Shown here piece after piece: positions 23,959 to 33,711 of a stretch of 64,000 nt of DNA. The position numbers and the translations under genes were made by a program. This DNA comes from Acephala macrosclerotiorum (taxonomy: Eukaryota > Ascomycota > Leotiomycetes > Helotiales > Mollisiaceae). The notes beneath the pieces were generated by a model. The model saw nothing but the letters and a program-made list of their open reading frames with translations, did no database searches and was not told where the DNA came from. Position 1 is the first letter of the stretch. Every line of letters starts with the position of its first letter. The stretch covers positions 1-64,000 of the forward strand of contig MU119263.1 in assembly GCA_014904845.1 (NCBI GenBank). The letters run 5' to 3'.

Positions 23959-25711
23959 CAGGCTCGACTTCGATACTTAAAACATCGATACGATATCGAT
24001 ATTGGATAGTATTAATTAAATATTACAAATATCGATACGTATCGATAAAAAATCGATTTTTATACTGTTTTTTTACTCCGCACTCTACAATTCTTCTTTT
24101 CTTTATTTTTCTTTTCTCGTACAACGATTTTATTTGAATTATATTTTTGAAATGTTTTTTCTATTTAAATTAGACTTTTTTTTTATAGTTTTTGTTTTAG
24201 TAAAATTAGTTACGATTATTTAGAGTTATAATATGAAGTGGAAATCTTTCGCTTAGAAGTATTGTTATCGTTCGATTAAAGAAAAAAATCAAATTTATTT
24301 TATTGTATTCGTTGTATTAATTCAATAAAAAGTTCGTTGTACGGTATTGTTGTAATAGAGAATATGAAGAAGTACTTGAAAGATTATTATTAGATTATTA
24401 TTGAGAAAGTTTTAAACAAGAATTAAATAGTGATTAATAAGTAATTAAAATAATATTATTAATAAATTGATAAAACTAGTAAAAGAAAAAAATTTGATAT
24501 TAAGATTTTAAAAGTTTGTTTTGATATATCAATTTTCGTTGAAATTTTGATATTTTTATCGTCGTACGAAATTTATTTTTTTATTTCGTTAAATAATTAG
24601 AGTTTTATACTTTTTACTAAGTATTAAATCGAGTTTTCGAAAACAAAATTATAATCGTTTATTTAAAAGTTATTAATTTAATTAAAGAAATTTAAAAGAA
24701 GTATTAGAATACTGTACAATAAGTACTTTAAATAGTTTTTTTATATATTTATATTTTTTTTGATATTTAAATTTTTTCAAATCGCTAGCTTTTATTAGTA
24801 ATCTATATTTATTTCACTACGTACGATTAAAAAAAGTAAAAAACTTTTTTCGCTTTAAAAATTTTTTTTAATTATAATTTAAAAATTTAATTTATTATTT
24901 TTTAATTAATCTTTAAAAATTACAATATCGTACAAAAATTTAAAATTATTGTAAAAAATAATACTTTTACAAATAACGTTTTTTATTGATTAATTTAAAA
25001 GAAATTAAAAAATACACTCGATTTAATTTAAAAAATAAAGTATTAACGTATTTATTGTTTTAATTATATTATTAATTTTATTGTATAAATTTTTTTATTT
25101 ACGAGTATAATTAATTTAAATAATTTTAAGTTGTACGATCAATAAAAAAAAATTAAAACTTTTAATATAATAAAAATAATAAAAATTCAATTTAAATTTA
25201 TAAATTTATTTAATTAAATATATAATATCGTAGTTTATATTTGTAAATCGATTAAAAAAATAGAGAAATTTCGTACGCTGGTAAAAAGATTGATTTCAAT
25301 AAATAATCGTACGAAATAAAATAATTAGTATTAAATACTTTTTATATTATTTAATTTACAGTTTATAATAGAAAAATATTATTAAAATTACGAGAAAAAG
25401 TTTGAAAAAAATATTTTAATTTTTAAAAATTAAAAAAAATTTTGTACGATTAAAAAATTTTTTACTTTTTTTTAATGAATTATTTTTATTATTAAAAGAA
25501 ATTTTACTTTTTTTACTTTTATTTTTTTTATAATAAATATTTTAATTAAATACTTTTAAAAAGAAAATATAAATTTTTTTTTTTCTCGTACAATTAAATT
25601 AATTTTTATATAATAAATTAAATATAAGAAAAATAAAAATAAAATATATTTTTTTTTTTTTTCATTGAATTAAAATAATATACAAAATTTTTATTATTTA
25701 TTTTTTAAAAA

Positions 25712-25745
<34 letters not shown>

Positions 25746-26600
25746 CATTGAATTAAAATAATATACGAAATTTTTAATAATTACTATATAAAAATTGATA
25801 TATTTTTAGTTTATATCGCTATATTAATCTTAAATTCTTGTAATCGTACGAAATATATTGAAATATATTGATTAAAAAAATAATTAAAACTAATTTTAAT
25901 CAAAATTAAAAAACTTTAAAAAAAATATAAAAAAAAGATTATAATTTTATTTATTCTCTCGATTTTCTCGTACAATAATTCGTTTCGTGAGTTATTAAAA
26001 TTTAATACTTTTGATCGAATTATTTTATTTCTTTGAATAATCGTTTAATTCGCAAATAAAAACGAGTATAAAAATTATAATTCACTTAAATCATACGATT
26101 TTAATAAAAGAAAAATTCTCGTTTAATAATATTAAAATACGTAAAAATAACGTTAATTAAAATTTTTATTTATAATTATTAATATTTTTTCAATTTTATT
26201 AATAAATAATAAATTAAAAAAAGTATTTTCAAAAGCTCGTCGTACAATAAATTAAAATAAAAAGCAAATAGAGTCGAAGACGATTAAAGTACAAAAGTAC
26301 TTAAAGTATTAAAAGAAAAATAAAATTTTAAATACTTTCTTTTGAAATTAATTTATTTAAAAATAATAAACGTAGTAAAAGTAATAATAGTAATCGTACG
26401 AAGAAAAGATACTTTATACAACGTAGTACTATAAGAAAAATTTCTCGTGGAAATAATAGAGTTTATTTTAAGAAGAAAAGAAAAGTATATTATATAATAA
26501 ACTCATTAAAAATCGATACTTTATCGATAATATTAATATTTTACGATTCTAATATTAATACCATATCGATATCGGAAATTAAGTATTACAGTCGAGCCTG
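23959..26600. mobile_element. RIP-degraded hAT-like DNA transposon
   Basis: A 2642-bp, extremely AT-rich tract flanked by inverted ends. Both ends read CAGGCTCGACT inward, followed after three mismatches by ATACTTAA. Subterminal copies of ATCGATA occur at both sides (near 23985-24055 and 26510-26575). The flanks give an imperfect 8-bp direct repeat. These are features of hAT elements, and the length suits one transposase gene. No transposase frame survives. Remaining C and G are largely in TCG and TAC contexts, as expected after heavy C-to-T mutation by RIP. Superfamily assignment rests on the ends and duplication only. Confidence 0.7.
25640..25780. repeat. Internal direct repeat with poly-T tracts
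   Basis: Inside the AT-rich element, a poly-T run followed by CATTGAATTAAAATAATATAC occurs twice, about 95 bp apart, with the second poly-T run near 30 bases. This suggests slippage or local duplication within the element. Confidence 0.6.
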
Positions 26601-26608
26601 GATAGAAT
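26601..26608. repeat. Right target-site duplication of the hAT-like element
   Basis: GATAGAAT follows the right end and pairs with AATAAAAT at 23951-23958. It probably preserves the original intron sequence, with the left copy mutated. Confidence 0.6.
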
Positions 26609-27553
26609 GACTCACGTTGGATTTGAGGACCATAGATCTATTGAGGCCTGTTCACGTGTCAATATTTTGGAGATACATAAAGGAGGGAATAGAGGGAGAG
26701 ACGAACGTGCAGCAAACTTGTGGCTCGATCCACCACGTGTCCAGGCCTCCGCTAATGCTTTCTACCACAGCCTGAAATACAAAACTGTCGGATTCGGGTT
26801 GTAGGCCGAGCCATACCGCTTGAATATTGTTCGGGCTAGGATGAGGTGAGGTCCCAGGGATTATGAGGGTGCTTTGGAACTGAAGGTTGGCTTTAATTGG
26901 GGTTGTGTGTATAGTAGGGGAATGGCAAGGATATTAGAGGTGGCGTACGAGGGTTATTGGTGCGTGCGGGGAGAAGAAGATGGCATATTGGGGTATTTCT
27001 TGGAGGGATGGAAGAGGGAATGAGATGAAGAGTAGAGCGAGTAGGTTCTGAATGTGTTTCATATTTGAGGCGAGCAGATTGATTTTCTGTTTGAATAGCG
27101 TTGTGAGCTCTTCAGAGATTGTTTCGAGCTTCTGTTTTATCCAAGAAGAAGCATGGCACTCAAGTACTAGTGAAGTGGCTTATATGATTCACATTACGAA
27201 CTCAACCCTACAGCTGACTAGGTCCTCGCTGGTTCATGACTCACAATCTCGAGAAAGCGAAAGCGAAAGCCAAGTGGCTTTGAATTTCCTACCTATGATA
27301 CATGCCTCTCAACTTCTCATTATAGAAATACAAACTTCATACCTCCATTACCACCCCAACCTATCCTCACATCTCATTCCCTTCACATCTTCACAAACTC
27401 AATTTTCCCATATGAGCAAGTGCTCATCCCCCCACTAACGCTATGAACCGGGTTCGAGTAAATGACCCTAAAGTCAGTTCTTCCGAGTTGGCTACATTTA
27501 ATTAGCATACATTCACCCTCCCTCTCTTGTCCCTTTCTTTTCTCGTGCGGGAC

Positions 27554-28478
27554 TCACGGAGTACACCACCCAATCCCCGCCGTCTGAGCCGTAACAACAA
27601 TATCTTTGAATACCACGTTACCGAAATCCCAGACTGAAGCCGGGGACTGAGGTTCGATGCTGAAGACTGCGTGGTTTAGTGGTCCGCCATTGCCTATTCC
27701 TCTGTTAGCATCATCTCTTTCCCAATTCCCCATGTTTCCTCTCGGGTATCAAGGGGGAGAGTGTGTGAGTGGAGGGGAGGAAAAAGAGGAAATTGTGGGA
27801 AGACATACGATACGCATTCGGATCCATAACCGCCGACCCACTGAACGCCGTACCACCGCTTGGATTGCCCAGCCAACTTACTTTGACGTGGCCATCGGAC
27901 TGCAATTCGAAGGTGGATTTTAGAGTGTCGGCAGGGGATACTGTTGTTCGGTCAACTACCTCTGCTCAACCATCCTCATCTATATTTCTATGACAGGGCA
28001 GCACTTACGTTGGATTCGTGGGCTGAGAATTTGTTGAGGTCTAGTTGAGCTTAGCACGGTGATGGGAAAGGGAAAGGAGAGATGAAGCGAAAAGTAGCAT
28101 ACGTGCAACAAACTTGCGGTGCTATCCACCATGCACCAGGCGTACTCTGAATCACAGTCTGGTATACGAAACTCCCGGAGGAGGGTTGGAGCCCGGACCA
28201 GACTGCTCTTGTGTTTGTGCCTTGGGGGTTGGTGGGGGTTAGAAGGGTGTTTTGAAACTGGGAAGGTTTAGCTAGGACGCTCGTGCGTTGGGGTGGGTAA
28301 AAATTTCGGTGGAATCAGAGAGGTGAAGAGCGGGAGGGGAATAAAGATTAGTAAAAGGGCGTACGTGAATTATGGGTGCGCTTGGGGAGAAGAAGATGGC
28401 GTATTGAGGTGGGTTCTGTCTGAGAGCTAGGAGAGAGAGGGGAAGCAGGAGGGCGAGGATTTTGCTGATGTGGTTCAT
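27554..28478 (-). CDS. Small secreted-type protein, intact paralogue
   Basis: Five exons: 28478-28365, 28257-28103, 28040-28009, 27940-27809 and 27699-27554, summing to 579 nt (192 aa). Residues 1-18 form a hydrophobic signal-like segment (HISKILALLLPLSLLAL). The mature part has QYAIFFSPSAPIIH, FQNTLL, AVWSGLQPSSGSFVYQTV and WWIAPQVCC. The second half has LKSTFELQSDGHVKVSW, FSGSAVMDP, AVFSIEPQ and VWDFGNVVFKDIVVTAQ. Paired aromatic beta-strand-like motifs suggest a lectin-like or glycan-binding beta-sandwich, but I do not recognise the family and assign no function. It lies 0.5 kb upstream, on the same strand, of the transposon-split copy, so they are tandem duplicates. Confidence 0.75.
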
Positions 28479-28766
28479 GTTTGAGAGCTGGGGTTGGTAG
28501 ACCGTTTCTTAATTAATTAGAGTTGCGAGTTCTTTAATATTTACTTTAACTTTGTTTATTACCTCTCATCTCGGCAAGAAGACATAGGAGATCAAGAGCG
28601 CCTCGGATGATTCTCTCATGATGATTAGGACACTGTAAATGATTGTGTTGCAAGTCTTTCACCATTCAAGCTTTTAGACAAGCCAAACTTTTGCAGTTAA
28701 GAGACGCAGGTTATTCAGCTACAAATACTGCAGCGCCATGGTCGCCTCGCGAGACTCCTATATCCA

Positions 28767-29280
28767 TCAAAATATTGCAAGCCGACCGCACGTGCATGAT
28801 TCAAGGGCACCACTCGACCGCGACCGAGCATGAAGCTCATGACTTATGTCACCGAATATCTTTTCCCAATCGGAATTCTCCAGTTTCTTCTCCACAACAT
28901 GCCCAATGTAAATCTTAAGGAGTTTCCTAAGAGTCTCTATAAACTTGTATGCCGCACATACCGCCCAAAGCGTGAACAACACACTAACTGCAGAGACCTT
29001 TGCGCTGTTAATTCTATTTTGTTGGCGATTGATTTTTAAGGAGTCGAAGACTTTCAAACTAGCTGAGTGCTAGTTTATACTTTGGGTGAGAACAGATACA
29101 CTACGAATAACGGCAACTGCGGTGAAGAGATAGAACAAAGACTCGTAGATAAATTCTTGGATCTCCCAGGGGATGCAGAATTCGGTGAGAAAAGCGATGA
29201 GAGGGATGCTGTATGCCAGGTGGTTGGAATACTCATCGATGGTCTTGGCCGGGGTCGCAGGGGAGTTGCCATTTCATAGA
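28767..29280 (-). pseudogene. Small membrane protein, interrupted by a TAG codon
   Basis: On the minus strand one frame reads through EYSNHLAYSIPLIAFLTEF and YESLFYLFTAVAVIRSV, then an in-frame TAG (29070-29072), then VSVLFTLWAVCAAYKFIETL and a charged tail ending at 28767. The two parts are in the same frame, and the stop is one C-to-T change from CAG. Two or three membrane spans are likely. The start is not resolved; an upstream exon with ATG near 29410 is possible. No family is recognised. Confidence 0.45.
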
Positions 29281-29490
29281 CGGACCTCGAATTTGGAAGT
29301 TAGGAAGTGACAGAGGGCAAAGATTTTGTCGTATGTTTGTGTTTGAGAAAAGTCAATGTTCGGAGAAATAGGGGCAATGAATAGCGTTCAAACCTTTGTG
29401 GCCGGAAACGGAGTTGCATAGTTCTTTATTAAAGATGAGCAATGTTCATGGTTAAAGATAGGCCATTTCAAAGCTCAGATATACCAAGAA

Positions 29491-30053
29491 TTACAACAAG
29501 AATTTGACCAACGTGTATCCAATAAACCGGCCTAGAACTTCAGCATCCGACTCCTGGTGATAGATTGTCATCTTCTTGTCCAACACATCTAAGAAATCAT
29601 AAAGCACCTTCCCTGCCACAGCACCCTGAAAAGCAATCCAAACGGTCGTACACAAGATCAAGAACATTGGTTTCGGATTATGATCCTTGGTTTTCCTTGG
29701 TCCTCTCTTAACGCCCATGTCAAATAACTTCAGCCCAGAGCGCCAGGTCGCGGAAAAGATCAGGAGGGCTAGGACAAATCGCCACGGTAATGAGTGTTCG
29801 AGTGATGGATTACTGTTTGTGACTAAAGTAGCTCCAAACATAAGTAAACTGTTGATATGTCCAGTTTCATGATGGATGTTGAGGCCAGAAAGTAGCCGAT
29901 GAAGAGGGTCGCTAAGAGGGTGAACCCCACCTGGTTCTGGTTGACTGTTTCCACAGCTATCTTAATTTGAGGGCGATATTTGCAAGTGAGTGATGAAATT
30001 GTTGAAGGGAAGTTGTGATGCTCGGTAGGAAGTCCAGAAACTTTGGCATCCAA
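29491..30053 (-). pseudogene. Small membrane protein, probably degenerate
   Basis: Two overlapping minus-strand frames each carry hydrophobic spans: one at 30053-29823 (VGFTLLATLFIGYFLAS) and one at 29841-29491 (FVLALLIFSATWRSG and MFLILCTTVWIAFQGAV). An ATG at 30049 opens a third frame with an amphipathic start (PKFLDFLPSITTSLQQFHH) that stops after 30 codons. No clean set of introns joins them. This looks like a short membrane protein gene damaged by frameshift or nonsense changes, though a spliced intact gene is not excluded. Confidence 0.4.
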
Positions 30054-30809
30054 TGATCAATTTCAGCTGCAAATAAAGAAAACTTAGCGACGAAGACACA
30101 GGAAAGCGTCGAAGAACCAGCTCACTCTTCCGCTTTCAGGCACAACTTTCCACGATAATCTTTTTCGATATCAAAGAATAGAAAACGACTTTCTAATACA
30201 AACAGAGGTTTCCGAGATTCGAAGTTCTTCCTCACGTCCGTTCATATTTCGCTCCCACTCCTTACGGCTTTGAAAAGACTCTCATCAACGATCAAGTCCA
30301 ACCCTGCTCGCGCCAATAATGACCCTGTCTTCAAAGCCCTTCGATACGATTCCTCTGTTCCAGTCGCGGACTGGAAACCATGTTGATGATATGCGACGTG
30401 CAAAGGTCGTCCTGGAAACGGTTTGTTCAGAGCAACGCAGGACAGGACGGTAGATAGAGTACCTCTCACGCATCAAAAATGGCGAGTTTCTGGGTTTCGT
30501 TATTTGATGGATCAGCGTCGGGAGTGTATCTTTTGCTCTCTGGTTGAATGTCCTCAGTACTGATTATTAGGCAAGCCGTGCGATGTTGAGAGCTGTCTCT
30601 GGTACACCATTGGAAAATCGATATCAGTTGAGGCTTGAGACATTACCTGAGACTGCTGGTCGCGCATGAAGCTAATTCTTTGCTCGAAATCCTCCGGGAG
30701 CACGGCCTAGAAATAGCCGGTGGCCGTCAGCAAATACAACTTTGGAGGTGCATTCAACCGCTGTCATCACGTAGGATAGCTGCGACTGATGTTGGGCAAT
30801 GTAAGAAAT
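30054..30809. other. Intergenic region, no supported gene
   Basis: A minus-strand frame at 30242-30469 (75 codons) has no recognisable motif. Nothing else is supported. Confidence 0.4.
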
Positions 30810-31325
30810 CGATTAAAATGGCGATAGGCAATAAAATAGCAATAAAAACATACTAAAAATTAACTATACTGCTTTATATCGCTTAAAAAATTGATTTAAA
30901 ATTTTTTTTTAAAATTTTTTGCGCAAAATATAATTATAATATACGCAAATTATAGTTTTTTTTAAAAAAATATTATATAAAAAACGAAAAAAAATATTAT
31001 AAAAATAATAAATAAATTATAAAGTTATTTTTAATACCGAAGCTTATATATTAGCTAGTAATACGTGCGTAATACGTGTTTATATATAAGATTTTTTATA
31101 ATAAATTTTTTTTAAAAAAATATAATATAATTATATTAATTATTAATTATTAATTAATAAAAAAAAATTCGATTTTATAACGTAAATAATTATCGCAAAA
31201 AGTATAATTTAAATATTATAAAAAAAGATATTACTTATTAAAATAATATAAATACTTGAAAATTTTAAGTTACAAAAAGATGTTTATACGGGTTAATGCC
31301 TTATGGCCTGTCGCCATTTTAATCG
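30810..31325. mobile_element. AT-rich non-autonomous element with perfect terminal inverted repeat
   Basis: The ends 30810-30824 and 31311-31325 are exact inverted copies of CGATTAAAATGGCGA, and similarity continues inward (AGGCAATAA against AGGCCATAA). If TA is the target duplication, the element starts AAATGGCGA and is Tc1/mariner-like. The roughly 515-bp body is highly AT-rich and has no coding frame, consistent with a RIP-affected MITE. Confidence 0.75.
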
Positions 31326-31478
31326 TATCCCAATATGATCGCCGTCCGCCTACCCCGCACTTCTATGAAAATCATTCTCGACAGTGGCGAAACTTTGCGC
31401 GATCATCAAAGCAAATATGTCGAATACAAATATCGTGAAGGGCATATATGAGGCACCTTTTCAGGACTTCGCAAGTTC

Positions 31479-32219
31479 GTGAGTCATTTGAGGCGTACAT
31501 TATCGCTGCCAAGTTCCTACTTACGCTCCAGAAGGATCCTCCCACTTTATCACGGCCCTCATGTCTCGATTCGCATCGGTTCCACAAGCCCTGATGAGTT
31601 CAAAGTCCCAAAAGCCTTGCTATGCAAGCAGTCCCCATACTTCGCTGCCACATTCGAAGGCAACTTCAAGGAAGGTAGAGACCAGTCGACAACACTAGAG
31701 GAGGTGGATGGGGTAGTTACGACTCGAAGTTTTCAAATGCTCCTGCAATGGCTCTACATCGGCAGAGTTATCCTTGGTGAACTATCGTCGGAGGAAGCTA
31801 TTACGGCAATTCTTGAGTTTGTCAGATTAGCAGACATGTGTGGTGTCAGCGGTATGGAGTCCCTGATGGCGACGCACATTACTAAATTGATTTTGGCGGA
31901 CGATATTGTACGTGCGCGCGAGCGCGGTGATGTGCGAACCTGGTGTTTTACACCCCAGCACGTTACTTCTGCGGCATCTCTACCGAAAGGGCATTTAGTG
32001 CGCGACACTCTAGCTGCAGCTGCAGTCAAAGGATATTTCCATTTCAACGATAGCAGATTTGTTGATAAGGCGGAAGAATACCCTGACTTCTCCGTTGATG
32101 TTCTTATAGCGATGAAAGCTACCTTCAGGAGTTTAACCTCTTATAAACGTAGTGTTACTTTTAAAGATCCCTTGAGCGGGTACTCATTTGACTTAGACCT
32201 GAGTACTCGTTCAGGTTGA
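31479..32219 (+). CDS. BTB/POZ domain protein (5' end uncertain)
   Basis: Frame of about 246 codons with a BTB/POZ fold, a protein-interaction domain often linking to Cul3 ubiquitin ligases. Typical features are VSIRIGS, FKVPKALLCKQSPYFAATFE, FKEG, SFQMLLQWLYIGRV and LEFVRLADMCGVSGME. The C-terminal part matches the helical extension seen in fungal BTB proteins. The frame opens with GTG and has no ATG before the core, so the first exon is missing from this call. A strong donor-like GTGAGT at 31479 and an acceptor-like CTCCAG near 31530 suggest an intron there, but the frame does not join simply to the ATG at 31448. The gene begins just downstream of the inverted-repeat element. Confidence 0.75.
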   Translation: MSHLRRTLSLPSSYLRSRRILPLYHGPHVSIRIGSTSPDEFKVPKALLCKQSPYFAATFEGNFKEGRDQSTTLEEVDGVVTTRSFQMLLQWLYIGRVILGELSSEEAITAILEFVRLADMCGVSGMESLMATHITKLILADDIVRARERGDVRTWCFTPQHVTSAASLPKGHLVRDTLAAAAVKGYFHFNDSRFVDKAEEYPDFSVDVLIAMKATFRSLTSYKRSVTFKDPLSGYSFDLDLSTRSG

Positions 32220-33711
32220 ATACATTTGAAATTTGACTTAAAGGAAAGGAGAGGAAAGAGCATGCTTAAGGTGATTTCGACCACTACTAAAAAGCAAATA
32301 TAGAAATTTGTTATATTGTCTACTTAATCGTCAGTCTTAGCTCGCTCGGTCGTCTCGAACTAGTAGTTGATATCACTTACAACCTGCTTTGCAATCCTCC
32401 TTTTAACGGCTTTGACAATTAAAAACCCAGGTTTTGGATTCCGGCAGACCAGGTTGAGGTCCATCTATCATGACACCGTAAGCTTTTCTACAGTCTTCCT
32501 TCAATGCTGGCTTCTTGACCCCCGATTGCTGCCAAGCAAAGTAATCCTCTACCTGCTCATCTAAATAGCTAGGAATATCGAGACGATCATTTTGAGTAGA
32601 CTTTAAAGGAACGCCCAGAGCCGGAGGTACAGGGGCTCTTGAGGCAGCGCGTGTTCAGTGGGTAATACTTTCTACCAATAGGGTCACGCCAGAAATGAGG
32701 CCCCTTATTACAGGGAGGGCCGGGGGCGACGCATAAGACTATGTACCTTCCGCCAAACAGATGGGTGTCAAGAGGATGCTTGTTCTATATCTATCTATGC
32801 AGCTCCTTCGGCACACATCTGCCGAGTTGTGGATGAGGAACCTCTTTTGGGGGTCCTCACTAATAGGGTAGTCGACGACTGACTAAGTTAGAGTTTACAT
32901 ATTTGAATGAGAGTTTGAGTCTGAGTTTCTTACCTGCACTTGAGTGTGAGCCATGTCGAAGAAAGGATGTATATTGCGTATAGAGCTTCGTAGCTCAAAT
33001 GAGGATTGGTTTGTGCCGGATAATTGATTTTGATGGGGGATACCGCGCGTCGACCAAACCGCAGCGGCAGATCCGGCCGAAATATCGGATATTGCAGCTG
33101 CCTATAAATCGGCGGCTTCAAGATCGCGCAAGTGTCGCCGTTGTGATGCAATGCCGACGACCGGCTTTTTTATTGTTAGGGATAAAGGAAATAAATCGAC
33201 CGCGATCACAGTCTAGCCACAGTTGATCTTTATGCCTGAGGCTCTAAATCTTGAAAACAGCAAATATAAACGAGCCGTATTTTGTAACTTCACAGATCGC
33301 CCGACTTTCTTGCACGAAACTTTTCCCCCTTGTAATAGACTCACTTTTCCAAATTATTCTCGAATTTTAATCTACGAAAATATTATTAAAGCATAGAAAA
33401 GCATACTTTAAATTCACGACGTGCGGATAAGTAACAATTAAAAGTATAACCAATTAACCTCTATAAAAGTTATTTGGAAGAAAATGCACAAGTGGGAATT
33501 AGAGATAGTCAAAAATGAGATTAGGGCTTTGTAAATAAAATTGCGCTATTTTGTGCTGAAATATTTGTGATTTTATGGCAAGAGTCGAAAACGATAGAGA
33601 TTCTCGCCTCGCAGGGATGTCGGTTAATAGTCTAACACTGCCCGAAAATTGGGTGAAAGGGAAAACTGCGACAAAGATATAACTTCGTCGACAGAACAGC
33701 CGGCATCCAGC
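32220..33711. other. Intergenic region, no supported gene
   Basis: About 1.5 kb without a convincing coding frame, RNA gene or repeat. Only short shadow frames of 65-75 codons are present. Confidence 0.45.

Larger units (their letters stand above)
23536..27062 (-). pseudogene. Secreted-type protein gene split by a transposon in intron 3
   Basis: Paralogue of the gene at 27554-28478. Exons by comparison: 27062-26949, 26879-26707, 26647-26616, then 23884-23735 and 23675-23536. Exon 1 is 114 nt and exon 3 is 32 nt, the same as in the paralogue. Exon lengths sum to 609 nt, so the frame would be whole if spliced. Exon 1 encodes a hydrophobic signal-like start followed by QYAIFFSPHAP. Exon 2 has FQSTLIIPG, QAVWLGLQP and WWIEPQVCC. 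Exons 4-5 have LCSDGQAV, AFVGSAILDP, AVFSIEVQG and VWDFGNVVFEDIVITAE. Intron 3 is 2731 nt because of the element at 23959-26600. Exon 3 contains an in-frame TAG (26638-26640) where the paralogue has CAA, so the gene is probably dead. Confidence 0.8.

Noticed and set aside
23959..26600. Considered as a centromere-like or simple AT-rich isochore tract
   Set aside because: Inverted ends, subterminal repeats and an 8-bp flank duplication identify a transposon instead.
30242..30476. 75-codon minus-strand frame
   Set aside because: Short, with no motif or supported start.
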